The notes under the pieces: model-generated
What the model was told of the DNA's origin: nothing
Databases searched by the model: none
The model's input: the letters and a program-made list of their open reading frames with translations, nothing else
Shown here: positions 8,683 through 18,566 of the stretch, one piece after another
Layout: each line of letters begins with the position of its first letter
How positions within the stretch are numbered: the first letter of the stretch is position 1
Made by a program: the position numbers and the translations under genes
Source of the DNA: Mycolicibacterium wolinskyi
GTDB taxonomy: Bacteria > Actinomycetota > Actinomycetes > Mycobacteriales > Mycobacteriaceae
Direction of reading: 5' to 3'
Assembly: GCF_002101965.1 (NCBI RefSeq)
Contig: NZ_LQQA01000033.1
Coordinates: forward strand, 496,001 to 560,000
Length of the DNA stretch: 64,000 nt

Positions 8683-8831
8683 GGTCTGCGACGGAACTGT
8701 GACCGGAGTCGCAGTGCTCTGAGCTGGGAAAACAATGCTCACCAGGAGGGTCGGCCGGTGGTGAGGATCAGTTTTCCTGCCGATAACGCTGCCGGAAAAA
8801 ACCCGGAACACCCGGCGCCCACCATGGGGGC

Positions 8832-11800
8832 ATGGCGGACGGCGCGACCTTGGCTGCAACCCGGCGAACGGCGTGTTCGTACTGCGGTGTCGGCTGCGGC
8901 ATCGAGGTGAGCACCCGGGTCGAGGACGGCCGTACGGTCATCGCCCGCGTTGCCGGCGACAAGCTGCACCCGGCCAACTTCGGCAGATTGTGCACCAAGG
9001 GGGCCACCCACGCCGACATGATGGCGGCTGACGACGACCGGTTGAAGTCGGCGCTGCTGCGGCCCACCCGAGACGACGAACTGACGCCCACACCTGTCGA
9101 TGACGCGGTCGCGGAAGCGGCGCGGCGGCTGCGGGCGATCATCGACGAACACGGTCCGGACGCCGTTGCGCTGTACGTCTCGGGCCAGATGTCGATCGAG
9201 GCCCAGTATCTGGCGACCAAGCTCGCCAAGGGTTTCCTGCGCACCGTGCACATCGAGTCCAACTCGCGGTTGTGCATGGCCAGCGCGGGCACCGGATTCA
9301 AGCAGTCGCTTGGCGCGGACGGCCCACCGGGGTCCTACAGCGACTTCGACTGCACCGACCTGTTTTTCGTCATCGGATCGAACATGGCCGATTGCCACCC
9401 GATCCTGTTCCTGCGGATGGCCGATCGGCTCAAGGCCGGTGCCAAGCTGATCGTCGTCGACCCCAGGCGCACCGCGACCGCCGAGAAGGCCGACCTGTTC
9501 CTGCAGATCAAGCCGGGCACCGATCTCGCGCTGCTCAACGGTCTGCTGCACGTCCTGGTCGAAAACGGCGACATCGACGCTGAGTTCATCGCCGAGCACA
9601 CCACCGGCTGGGACGTTATGCCGCAGTTCCTCGCCGACTACCCGCCGGCCCGGGTCGCCGAGATCACCGGCATACCCGAGGACGACATCCGCGCCGCCGC
9701 GGCGATGATCGCCGAAGCCGGAGAGTGGATGAGCTGCTGGACCATGGGGCTCAACCAGAGCACGCACGGAACCTGGAACACCAACGCCATCTGCAATCTG
9801 CACCTGGCCACGGGAGCCATCTGCCGGCCGGGAAGCGGTCCCATGTCGCTCACCGGCCAGCCCAACGCCATGGGCGGACGCGAGATGGGTTACATGGGCC
9901 CGGGTTTGCCCGGGCAGCGCGTTGTTCTCTCAGCTGACGACCGTGCGTTCGTCGAAGCGCAATGGGGTCTCGAACCGGGCACGATCCGGTCGGAGGTGGG
10001 GCCGGGCACCGTGGGCATGTTCGAGCAGATGGCCGCGGGCGATATCAAGGCCTGCTGGATCATCTGCACCAATCCCGTTGCGAGCGTGGCTAACCGCAAG
10101 ACCGTCATCAACGGGCTCGAAGCCGCCGAACTCGTCGTCGTCCAGGATGCCTACCGCGCGACTGCCACCAACCATTACGCCGACATCGTGCTCCCGGCCG
10201 CGCTGTGGGCCGAATCCGAGGGCGTGATGGTCAATTCCGAGCGCAACCTCACACTGTTGAGCCCGTCGCTGCCGCCGGTGGGGCAGGCCCGCCCGGACTG
10301 GAAACTGATCTGCGAGATCGCCGCGCACCTCGGCTTCGCCGAACACTTCGACTACGCCTGTGCCGAGGAGATCTTCGACGAGATCCGCCGGTTCGCCAAC
10401 CCGAAGACGGGATACGACCTGCGCGGCGCCAGTTACGAGCGGTTGCGCCGGACACCGCTGCAGTGGCCGTGCCCACCGGCCGACGCGCCAGGCGGTGACA
10501 CCGACCGCCATCCCATCCGCTACCTCAACGACGGGATCAGCCAGGACCTGTTCGTCGACGAGGCCGGGCACCGGCCCCGGCTGGCCTTCCCGACGCCGTC
10601 ACGACGGGCGGTGTTCCACGCCCGGCCGCACATGGACGCCGCCGAGCTTCCCGACGACGACTATCCGATGGTGCTCAACACCGGCCGGCTGCAACACCAA
10701 TGGCACACCATGACCAAGACCGGCAAGGTCGCCGGGCTCAACAAGCTCAATCCCGCGCCGTTCATCGAGATCCACCCGATCGATGCGTTGGAGCTCGAGA
10801 TAGTCGCGGGCCAGCCGGTCGAGGTGGCCTCGCGCCGCGGCCGTGCGGTGCTGCCCGCGGTGCTGTCCGACCGGGTCCGGCCGGGCAATTGCTTTGCACC
10901 GTTTCACTGGAACGACGAACACGGCGAGTACCTCACGGTCAATGCGGTCACCAACGACGCGGTGGATGCCGACTCGCTGCAGCCCGAGTTCAAGGTCTGC
11001 GCGGTCAGCCTGCGCCCCGCACGATCGGTCGGCGGCGCCGGCTACACGCACCCGGTGGCTGCCGAACTCGGTGTGACGACCGACCTCAAACCCGGTCTCA
11101 GCGAGGCCGAGAAGACCTATTTGGCCGGGTTTTTCACCGGACTGCCGGACAGCCCGGCCGGTGTTCCGGTGCTCCCGGGCTCCGCGCCGGTGAGTCCCAA
11201 GGTGCGGTTGTGGGTGGACGGTGTGCTCGCGGGCCGCTATTCCCGGACCAGCGTCGCGGAGCGATCGGTGCCAACGGGACCGCTGGTGCTGTGGGCATCG
11301 CAGACCGGCAACGCCGAGGAGTTCGCCGCGAAACTCGCCACCCGGCTCGACGGGGCGACGCTGGTGAACATGGATGAGCTGGCGCTGGGGGAGCTTGCCG
11401 CCGCACGCGACGTACTCGTCGTCACCAGCACATTCGGCGACGGCGGGCCACCGGACAACGGTGCCGACTTCTGGAGTCGCCTCGAAGCGCCCGACGCACC
11501 CGAACTGCACGGAATGCGTTATGCCGTGCTCGGTATCGGAGACCGGGCCTATGACAACTTCTGCGGTCACGCCAAGTCGCTGGATCGCCGGCTCGCCGAT
11601 CTGGGCGCCACCAAGCTACTCGATCGCACCGAATGCGAGGTCTACGACGACGGGCCCATGCAACAGTGGGCCGACACCGTCACCGAACTGCTCACCGGTC
11701 AACCCACCGAGCCGCCCGGCAGACCGGTGGGCGGCAGCACCGTCATCCGAACCGAACCCGACGAATTCACCAGGGCCAAGCCGATTCTCGCGACCCTCAG

Positions 11801-12869
11801 CCGTAACACGGTGCTCACCGCGCCGGGTTCGGCAAAAGAGGTGCGGCAGTTCGGATTCGACATCTCGGACTACGACGTCAGCTACGCTGCCGGCGACTCG
11901 TTGGGGGTGTATGCCACCAACGATCCGGCCGTGGTGGATGCCTGGCTCGCGGCGACCGCGCTCGACGGGGACGCCGTCGTCGAGGTCGACGGCACCGAGC
12001 AGTCCCTGCGCGACGCACTCATCTCGTCCTACGACATCTGCCGCGTGACACCGAATCTGCTGCGGTTCGTCGCCGATTCGTGCACCGATCGATCGGCGAA
12101 GGTACTGCGCGGATCCGGTGAACGGCTGAAGAAGTGGCTGCGCAACCGCAACGCCCTCGACATCGTGACCGAGTTCGGCGTACACGCCGAGCCCGAGCAG
12201 TGGCAAGAGGTACTGGTGCGGCTGACACCGCGTAATTACTCGATATCGTCGAGCCCGCTCGTGAGCCCGCATGAGGTGCAGTTAACCGTGTCGGTCGTGC
12301 GCTACCCCGGTGCGCAGGGCGGCGTGCGGGGCGGCGTGTGCTCGACCTTTCTCGCCGATCGTGCCGCCGCCGCACCGGTGTTCCTGCAGCGATCCCCGCA
12401 CTTCCGGCCGCCTGAGGACGCCGCCACACCCATGATCATGGTGGGCCCCGGCACCGGGATCGCCCCGTTCCGGGGATTCCTGCAGGAACGCCGGGCGTTG
12501 GGCCACACCGGCCGTAACTGGCTGTTCTTCGGTGACCAGCATCGCAACGAGAACTTCTACTATCGCGACGATCTCGAGGACATGGTTCACGACGGTTTTC
12601 TGAACCGGCTGGATCTCGCGTTCTCGCGCGATCAGGCCAAGCGGGTGTACGTCCAGCACAAGATGCTCGACTATGGCGCCGACGTCTGGCGCTGGCTCGA
12701 CGACGGCGCGCATTTCTACGTGTGCGGGGACGCCGGCCGGATGGCCAAGGACGTCGACGCCGCCCTCACGACGATCATCCGCACGCACGGCGGGATGTCC
12801 GAGGAACGCGCGCGCGACTACAAGCGCGAACTCGTGGCCGAGAAGCGTTACGTCCGAGACGTGTACTGA
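8832..12869 (+). CDS. Assimilatory nitrate reductase fused to flavodoxin/FAD/NADPH reductase (NasN-like)
   Basis: Single-chain 1345-residue nitrate reductase. The N-terminal ~740 residues are a bis-MGD molybdopterin domain: [4Fe-4S] cysteines C15-x2-C18-x3-C22 and C54, and the presumed Mo-ligand Cys148 in SNSRLCMASAG. From about residue 815 a flavodoxin domain follows (LVLWASQTGNAEEFAAKLA), then a ferredoxin-NADP reductase-type module with FAD motif PRNYSISSS, nucleotide motif GPGTGIAPFRGFLQERRALG, a YVCGDAGRMA segment and the terminal aromatic residue typical of cytochrome P450/sulfite reductase flavoproteins. Electrons probably pass NADPH-FAD-FMN-FeS-Mo. This resembles the NasN type described in M. 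smegmatis. It converges on the LuxR gene with a 2-bp gap. Confidence 0.92.
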   Translation: MADGATLAATRRTACSYCGVGCGIEVSTRVEDGRTVIARVAGDKLHPANFGRLCTKGATHADMMAADDDRLKSALLRPTRDDELTPTPVDDAVAEAARRLRAIIDEHGPDAVALYVSGQMSIEAQYLATKLAKGFLRTVHIESNSRLCMASAGTGFKQSLGADGPPGSYSDFDCTDLFFVIGSNMADCHPILFLRMADRLKAGAKLIVVDPRRTATAEKADLFLQIKPGTDLALLNGLLHVLVENGDIDAEFIAEHTTGWDVMPQFLADYPPARVAEITGIPEDDIRAAAAMIAEAGEWMSCWTMGLNQSTHGTWNTNAICNLHLATGAICRPGSGPMSLTGQPNAMGGREMGYMGPGLPGQRVVLSADDRAFVEAQWGLEPGTIRSEVGPGTVGMFEQMAAGDIKACWIICTNPVASVANRKTVINGLEAAELVVVQDAYRATATNHYADIVLPAALWAESEGVMVNSERNLTLLSPSLPPVGQARPDWKLICEIAAHLGFAEHFDYACAEEIFDEIRRFANPKTGYDLRGASYERLRRTPLQWPCPPADAPGGDTDRHPIRYLNDGISQDLFVDEAGHRPRLAFPTPSRRAVFHARPHMDAAELPDDDYPMVLNTGRLQHQWHTMTKTGKVAGLNKLNPAPFIEIHPIDALELEIVAGQPVEVASRRGRAVLPAVLSDRVRPGNCFAPFHWNDEHGEYLTVNAVTNDAVDADSLQPEFKVCAVSLRPARSVGGAGYTHPVAAELGVTTDLKPGLSEAEKTYLAGFFTGLPDSPAGVPVLPGSAPVSPKVRLWVDGVLAGRYSRTSVAERSVPTGPLVLWASQTGNAEEFAAKLATRLDGATLVNMDELALGELAAARDVLVVTSTFGDGGPPDNGADFWSRLEAPDAPELHGMRYAVLGIGDRAYDNFCGHAKSLDRRLADLGATKLLDRTECEVYDDGPMQQWADTVTELLTGQPTEPPGRPVGGSTVIRTEPDEFTRAKPILATLSRNTVLTAPGSAKEVRQFGFDISDYDVSYAAGDSLGVYATNDPAVVDAWLAATALDGDAVVEVDGTEQSLRDALISSYDICRVTPNLLRFVADSCTDRSAKVLRGSGERLKKWLRNRNALDIVTEFGVHAEPEQWQEVLVRLTPRNYSISSSPLVSPHEVQLTVSVVRYPGAQGGVRGGVCSTFLADRAAAAPVFLQRSPHFRPPEDAATPMIMVGPGTGIAPFRGFLQERRALGHTGRNWLFFGDQHRNENFYYRDDLEDMVHDGFLNRLDLAFSRDQAKRVYVQHKMLDYGADVWRWLDDGAHFYVCGDAGRMAKDVDAALTTIIRTHGGMSEERARDYKRELVAEKRYVRDVY

Positions 12870-12871
12870 CG

Positions 12872-15514
12872 CTACGGGTTGCCGTTCTTGTTGCCGTTGC
12901 TGCGCCCGTTCTTCCCCAAGTCGTTCCACACGATCTTGGCGAGGTCGTCACGGTCGGCCACACCGAGTTTGATGCCGGCCCGGTAGATGTGTCCCTCCAC
13001 GGTGCGCACCGACACCGTCAACCGCTCGGCGATCTCGCGATTCGACAATCCCTGAGCCACCAGACCGGCCACCTCACGCTCACGTGACGTGACCGGCAGT
13101 GGGCGGGCCGCCGAGCGGATGGCCGGCGTTGCCGCGCCGCCACACTTGGACGCCAATTGCAGTGCGTGCGCAGCGGACTCGGTACTGCGCCGGCGCTGAC
13201 CGGCTTTGTCGTGCAAGGGGACCGCCTGTGCGGCCGCGTCGGCCGCCGACAGCAACAGGCCCGCCTCCTCGAAGGCCGTCGAGACCTCGTCGAGTTCCTT
13301 GGGGTCGGCCGCCGCCACTGCTGCCGCGTGCCGCGCGTAAAGGGCGGCCAGCGGGCCGTCCACGCGGTCGACGAGCCCCTGGAGCCGACGCACGACCGTG
13401 CGGTCACCGAAGCGGGCGGCGTGGTGCAGGGCTTCGGCTTCGACCGCGTACTGGCCCGCCGAACGCGCGGCATCGGCTGCCGCCCGCGACAGGTCGATCG
13501 CCGAACGGTGCCCGCCCTTGGCGGCCGCCACGCAGGCCTTGGCCAGCATCCGCTGCGGCTCGTGCAGTGCCATGAACGCGCCCGAGTGTTCTTTGGCGTC
13601 CTCCAGCACCCGCTCGGCATCGGCCGGGTTGCCCACCGCCGCGTATGCCCGCGCCAGCAGGAGACGGCCCGGCAGCTGCCACGGCAGCGAATTCTCGGCG
13701 TTGAGCGCCGCCAGCGCCTGCTCGATCGCCGAGATCGCGTCCTGGAACCTGCCGCTGTGGGTCGCGGCCGCGCCGGCCATGATCTTGGCGATGGCCCAGC
13801 CGGCGAACTGCCCGGCCGAGGAGAACTCGGCGTACTCGGCGGCCCGCCGCTCGGCCAGCTCGAGCTGGCCGGTGTAGGCGAGCGCAAGGACCTCGCCGTA
13901 GAACACCATGATCCGGATCATGCCGTCGGTGGTCTTGCGTTGTGCCCGGCACCGCGACGCGATCGGCAGGAAGTCCTTGCCGCGGCCCGCCACCGGCATC
14001 GCGAGGCCGGCGCTGAACGCGGCGAAATCCACGGCCTGCCGCGGCGCCTCGGGATTGGCCAGCACCCGTTCGGCGGTTTCCAGGCCCTCGGCGATCCTGT
14101 TCTCGTGGATGGCCATTCCGGCGCCGGTGGCGTCGACGATCAACTTGAGGATCGGATGGGTCACCCGCGAGTTCAGCAGCTCCAGCACCTGGTTGGCGCG
14201 TGCGACGTCACCCATCGACCAGAACAGGATCGACAACCGCGGAACCCCCCACTGCACGAGCTCCATCTCGTCCATGTGGTCGGGTGAGAAGCGGGCCAGG
14301 ATGCTGTCGGCCTGTGCCGGGTGGCCTTGCCACAGCAGTGCCCGGGAGAGCAGCGCCGCCGCACCGAGGCCGCCGCCGTGATCGAACGCCGCGCGCGCCA
14401 GCTGCTCGCCGAGCGGCAGGTTCGACAGGAACACGGCGTCTTTCGCCGCGGTGATCAACAAGTCGATCTCGGCGCCCCGATCACTCTGGACACACAGCTG
14501 CGCCAACCGGATACGGCTGGCGGCCGACGTCAGGTCGCGTTCGCGCAGGATCTGGGCGATGCGGCCGCGCAGCTTGCGCGCCGAGGCGGTCCCGACCCGC
14601 CGGCGCACCACCTCGCCGAACAACGGATGGCTGAACCGGGCGGTGATCTGACCGTCCGAATCGTCGGCGACGATGCGGATCAGGCCGCGCATCTCGGCCG
14701 CGTCGACCGCCTCCTCGCCGGCGAGCTCGGAGAACGCGTCGATGTCGAGCGGTTCGCACAGCGACAGCAGCTTCAGTGCGTGCAGCACATCCTCACCGGC
14801 GTGCGCCAGCCGCTCGTCGAGCAGCTCGACGAGCCCGGACGGGATCACGGCCGGTCCGCGGAACTGCCACACGCCGTTGACCTCGGCGAGGGCCCCGGCG
14901 TCGACCGCGCCCTCAACCATGTTGCGCAGAAACAGCGGGTTGCCGCCCGAGGATTCCCACATCACGTCGGCGCTGAGCCCCTCGAGCGTGCCGCCGAGCA
15001 CGGTCTCGATCAGCGCGATGCTCTGCTGCTTCGTGAACGGCTGCAGCTCGAACCGTTGCAGGTAGCCGTCTTTCCACAGCGACGTGACGGCGTCCGGCAC
15101 CGGTTCACCGCTGCGCACGGTCGCCACCACATGCCCCGCGCGCTCCACCGCGATCTGGTGCAGCAACGTCGCCGACAACTGGTCCAGCAGGTGGGCGTCG
15201 TCGATGCCCACCACGGGATCACCGTCGGCGACAAGCGATTCCCGTGCGGATCCGATGAGTGCGATCGGATCGCGGGAAGCCGACGGCCGCACCCAGTGCG
15301 CGAAGGCCCCGAGCGGGATGCTGCGCGAGGACTCCGTGCATGCGGCCCAGTGGACCTTCTTGCGCAACGACGATGTGACGGTGCGGGCCAGGGTCGTCTT
15401 GCCGACACCGGCCGCACCGACGAGGACGACGCCGCAACTGTCTTCGCTGCTGAGCGCCGAGCGGATCGCCTCGTACTCCGTGGGCCGGTCCAGCAACTGC
15501 CATTTACCAGGCAT
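12872..15514 (-). CDS. Large LuxR-family transcriptional regulator with AAA ATPase (LAL/MalT type)
   Basis: About 880 residues from ATG at 15514 (MPGKWQLLDRPTEYEAIRSA). The N-terminus is an ATPase with Walker A VGAAGVGKTTLA and a DDAHLLDQLSAT segment. The long alpha-helical, TPR-like middle is followed by a C-terminal LuxR helix-turn-helix (SREREVAGLVAQGLSNREIA, then VRTVEGHIYRAGIKLG). An asparagine/glycine-rich tail (GRSNGNKNGNP) ends the protein. The frame stays open upstream to 15718, with alternative starts including ATG at 15607; none has a clear ribosome-binding site, so the start is uncertain. It is convergent with the nitrate reductase and follows the catalase-like gene. The target genes and inducing ligand are unknown. 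Confidence 0.85.
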   Translation of the reverse strand: MPGKWQLLDRPTEYEAIRSALSSEDSCGVVLVGAAGVGKTTLARTVTSSLRKKVHWAACTESSRSIPLGAFAHWVRPSASRDPIALIGSARESLVADGDPVVGIDDAHLLDQLSATLLHQIAVERAGHVVATVRSGEPVPDAVTSLWKDGYLQRFELQPFTKQQSIALIETVLGGTLEGLSADVMWESSGGNPLFLRNMVEGAVDAGALAEVNGVWQFRGPAVIPSGLVELLDERLAHAGEDVLHALKLLSLCEPLDIDAFSELAGEEAVDAAEMRGLIRIVADDSDGQITARFSHPLFGEVVRRRVGTASARKLRGRIAQILRERDLTSAASRIRLAQLCVQSDRGAEIDLLITAAKDAVFLSNLPLGEQLARAAFDHGGGLGAAALLSRALLWQGHPAQADSILARFSPDHMDEMELVQWGVPRLSILFWSMGDVARANQVLELLNSRVTHPILKLIVDATGAGMAIHENRIAEGLETAERVLANPEAPRQAVDFAAFSAGLAMPVAGRGKDFLPIASRCRAQRKTTDGMIRIMVFYGEVLALAYTGQLELAERRAAEYAEFSSAGQFAGWAIAKIMAGAAATHSGRFQDAISAIEQALAALNAENSLPWQLPGRLLLARAYAAVGNPADAERVLEDAKEHSGAFMALHEPQRMLAKACVAAAKGGHRSAIDLSRAAADAARSAGQYAVEAEALHHAARFGDRTVVRRLQGLVDRVDGPLAALYARHAAAVAAADPKELDEVSTAFEEAGLLLSAADAAAQAVPLHDKAGQRRRSTESAAHALQLASKCGGAATPAIRSAARPLPVTSREREVAGLVAQGLSNREIAERLTVSVRTVEGHIYRAGIKLGVADRDDLAKIVWNDLGKNGRSNGNKNGNP

Positions 15515-15635
15515 GGATTCAGAGTCTAAGTGTCGTAGGCTGACATCGCTGCCGAATATGGTGTCAGCGACGTGAAGTCGCCGTTTCTGACGGATTTTCG
15601 TGGGCATGCAGCAAATCTTTCTGAGTTTGCCATCA

Positions 15636-16745
15636 TCAGTCGGGCAGCTCCGAGATGTCGGACGGCTCGTGCCGGGGAACCCGGTTGACGTCGTGGCGGA
15701 AATTGCTGGACGACTCATAGACCAGCTTCTTCAGGCGGTTGATCGAACCCAGCGGCTGGTGTGCCTTCAGACCGCGCCACGAGTTGAACGACAACACGTC
15801 GTCGCCGTAGGCGCGCCGCAGCGGACTGTACGGGTTCTGTGGCGGAAAAACGATTTTCGCGACCGGAAGATACGGGGACTTCTTCTGGTCCCAATTGACG
15901 CTGGCATCCTCGATCGGCATCGTCTTCTCGTCGATGCACAGCTGCACGCCGAACTCGTATTCGGCGGTGTTGTTCTCGAAGAACTCCATGATCAGATCGC
16001 GGTGGGCATCTTGGCTCGGATTGCGCGGAAGGAGTTCGCCGGCAAGGGCTTTCACGTTCTCCGACGACGGTGCGTACCTGAACTTCGCGACGTAGTCGCC
16101 GTAGCGGATGGGAGCCGACGAGAAGAACGTCTCACCCAGGATCGGCCGGTTCGGCGCGATGAACACCTTCAGATTCGCCGGTATGTGCAGGCCCAGCTTG
16201 TCGAGCCCGCTGAGGAGTTCACTGCCCGCCCACAGGGCGGTGTCGGGAAGCCGCGCGAGCAGACTTGCCGTGAACATGCCCAAACCCGCGTAGGCGCGGG
16301 CGTCGGCGAACAGGAAGTCTTCGTGGGTCACCAGGACGAAGTCCTGGGTCGTGCTCGGTTCGTCCTCCGGCAGGCGTTCGCCGTCCACCCCGATCGCCTT
16401 GATGCCGAGACCGCGTACACCGCGCATCTTGTCGCCGCGCAGCACCCCCGACGTGCTGGAGATCCGGGCGATCACCGGGTAGCGGCGAGGTTCGGCGAAG
16501 ATGCCCTGGGCCAGCTCGGGTCTGAGGTCGTCGTTCACGATGAGCTCGCCGCGCAGAATCGCGTGGCTCTTGGCGTGCGCATCGCGCAGGCCGTGCTTGT
16601 ACTTCTCGTAGGCGCGCTGATTGTTCTTGAGCAGTTTCGCCATGATCTTGTTGATCAGTTGCTCTTCGTCAGCCGGCGGATTTTCGAGTTCGGGACGGTA
16701 GGGGATGGGCGGGGTGGTCCAGATCTTGTCGATTGCTTCGGTCAT
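15636..16745 (-). CDS. Catalase-family heme protein (allene-oxide-synthase/mini-catalase type)
   Basis: A 369-residue member of the catalase-related heme proteins, shorter than true catalases (about 480-750). The probable distal-side segment is AHAKSHAILRGELIV near residues 55-70. The C-terminal block RRAYGDDVLSFNSWRGLKAH followed by QPLGSINRLKKLVYE is typical of bacterial catalase family proteins. I do not see the classical R-x-F-x-Y-x-D proximal signature. Relatives include coral allene oxide synthase and mini-catalases, so it may rearrange fatty-acid hydroperoxides rather than dismutate H2O2. It lies 45 bp downstream of an alpha-dioxygenase-type peroxidase, a likely source of such hydroperoxides. 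Confidence 0.82.
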   Translation of the reverse strand: MTEAIDKIWTTPPIPYRPELENPPADEEQLINKIMAKLLKNNQRAYEKYKHGLRDAHAKSHAILRGELIVNDDLRPELAQGIFAEPRRYPVIARISSTSGVLRGDKMRGVRGLGIKAIGVDGERLPEDEPSTTQDFVLVTHEDFLFADARAYAGLGMFTASLLARLPDTALWAGSELLSGLDKLGLHIPANLKVFIAPNRPILGETFFSSAPIRYGDYVAKFRYAPSSENVKALAGELLPRNPSQDAHRDLIMEFFENNTAEYEFGVQLCIDEKTMPIEDASVNWDQKKSPYLPVAKIVFPPQNPYSPLRRAYGDDVLSFNSWRGLKAHQPLGSINRLKKLVYESSSNFRHDVNRVPRHEPSDISELPD

Positions 16746-16790
16746 GCGCGGGAGGCCTTTCCTTGTCGAATTCGGTTGAGGAATCGTGAA

Positions 16791-18566
16791 CTACGTCGGC
16801 GTCTTCTGGTCCACCGCCCGCCACGGTGCGAACGGGTTGGCGACGCCGGCAAGGGCGGGTGCGAGCTCCGGGAAATGACGCAGGAGCACCGAACGCATGT
16901 CGTTGTCACGGATCCAATCCATGCCTGCGGTGGTGTAGACCTCGTCGCGGAAGTCGGCGGTGAAGAAGCGATCGCTCTCCAGCCGGCGCGTCGCCATCAG
17001 AATGAAGACCCGAAAAGCGGTGTCGCTGAAGCCGAATCCTCGTGGCTTCGGCTCGGCATAGAGCCCGATCATCAGGTCGACGAGGTCGATGTCGTCATAG
17101 ATGTCGCGGAGTTCTGCCGCCAGTGTGGTCTCGCCGGTCAGCTCCTCGAACGTGGCCGCCGGCTTGAGCCGGAACAGCGTGCGGAACTCGTTGTAGCGTG
17201 GCACGCCCCGCTCTCTGGACCGGATGAGATCGATAGTGGCGAGATCGACCGGTGTCCCGTCGACGCGGCGCATCTCCTGTAGATGGCGCGGGAAGTTGTG
17301 CAGCGATATGGCGCCCGGATGGGCCCGGCCGAACGAATAGAACAGGTCGGCCATGGGCGTCTCGGCGAGGCGGGCACGCACGTTGAGCACCGACAGGTCG
17401 GGTAACTCGTGGCGTGCGGTGACGCGGTCGTCGCGCAGCGAGCGGAACGCGAACTCGTCGGGGATGAGGGGATGCATCCGGTACACGGCGACGAACTCCT
17501 CGGTCAGCGAGTACGGCACCTCGTGGTGCCGGGTGCGTGAGCCGGGAATCCCGTGCAGCAGGGCGCTGCGCGTGGGCCGCCGCCCGAATCTGCGGCCGAT
17601 CTGCTCCCCGAGAAGTCCGAACCAATTGGCCCGCATGGCATACACCGTGGTGGGGTGCGCGATGATCGCCGGGGTCCAGTCGACGGTGTGGATCTTGGCC
17701 ATCAGCGCCGCATTGACCAGACGCGCCTTGTCGTAGAGCTGTTGGTCGGACAGGTGCGGATGGTGTCCGGCGAGATGGGTGCAGATCGCGTTGTGCTCGC
17801 GCATGAACAGTGAGTGCAGCAGCGCCAGACCGACCCAGAAGTTGCCCGCGGTGCTGTTCAGATCGAGAAGCGCCTCGACGTCCGGCGGCGGCAGGCCCGC
17901 GTCGTCGATGCGCAGTTTGCCCTTGTCCGGTGCGCGTAGCGCGGACACGAACTCCGCTGTGGTGCCGTAGATCTGGGAGGCATCCCACCAATGCGAATCC
18001 TGTGTGGTGAACGTGGCGGGACCGGTCGGATCGGGGTTGGGATCGGGTGCGGTGCGTTCGACCCGCATCGGGCGGTCCGGCCACGGATCGTCGTCCTGCA
18101 GCGGCACCACAAACGGCTCCGACGTCACGGATCCGTGGCTGAACCAGTCGTGTACCTCGAACTGGATCCAAGCCGCGGCAAGCAGATTGAGTGTTGTCGC
18201 GGGCTCGAAGGTCTCGCGTGTCAGGAGTTTCCGGCTGATCAACCGGGGGTTCGGGTCGAGCAGTCGACTGCCGGTCTCGGGATAGGCGTGCGCGGGCGGG
18301 ACGTTGCGGCCGAACCGGCAGCCGATGGCCCCCATCTGAGGGTTGGCGAGGTCGTTGTACGTGCCGTCGCGTGTGCGCGCGACCAGGCAGTCGGCGGGGC
18401 GCGGGGTGTCGGCGGGGACGCTGCCGGAGTCGTAGAGGTTCGCGGTCCGCAGTTGATGGCGCAAGCCGATGAGTACGCCGAGCCCGATCACCTTGGGCAG
18501 GCGGGACCACCCGACGGACCGGTCCAGCCGCTCGGCCAGCCACGCCGCCAGAGCCGCGATCCTCAT
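16791..18566 (-). CDS. Heme peroxidase, fatty-acid alpha-dioxygenase/cyclooxygenase type
   Basis: A 591-residue animal-type heme peroxidase family protein with the oxygenase signature. The distal His139 lies in AAWIQFEVHDWF, followed by HWWDASQIYG (residues 192-201) and LLHSLFMREHNAICTH. The proximal His365 lies in VYRMHPLIPD, with Tyr362 at minus three, the position of the radical-forming tyrosine of cyclooxygenases and plant alpha-dioxygenases. It therefore probably peroxidises fatty acids rather than acting only as a peroxidase. The start is well supported (GGGAGG seven bases before ATG). It is first in a two-gene unit with the catalase-like protein. Substrate and regiochemistry are not readable. 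Confidence 0.85.
   Translation of the reverse strand: MRIAALAAWLAERLDRSVGWSRLPKVIGLGVLIGLRHQLRTANLYDSGSVPADTPRPADCLVARTRDGTYNDLANPQMGAIGCRFGRNVPPAHAYPETGSRLLDPNPRLISRKLLTRETFEPATTLNLLAAAWIQFEVHDWFSHGSVTSEPFVVPLQDDDPWPDRPMRVERTAPDPNPDPTGPATFTTQDSHWWDASQIYGTTAEFVSALRAPDKGKLRIDDAGLPPPDVEALLDLNSTAGNFWVGLALLHSLFMREHNAICTHLAGHHPHLSDQQLYDKARLVNAALMAKIHTVDWTPAIIAHPTTVYAMRANWFGLLGEQIGRRFGRRPTRSALLHGIPGSRTRHHEVPYSLTEEFVAVYRMHPLIPDEFAFRSLRDDRVTARHELPDLSVLNVRARLAETPMADLFYSFGRAHPGAISLHNFPRHLQEMRRVDGTPVDLATIDLIRSRERGVPRYNEFRTLFRLKPAATFEELTGETTLAAELRDIYDDIDLVDLMIGLYAEPKPRGFGFSDTAFRVFILMATRRLESDRFFTADFRDEVYTTAGMDWIRDNDMRSVLLRHFPELAPALAGVANPFAPWRAVDQKTPT

Noticed and set aside
15600..17282. 560-residue plus-strand ORF over the catalase-like gene
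   Set aside because: Antisense shadow of a gene with recognisable catalase-family blocks and a good ribosome-binding site.
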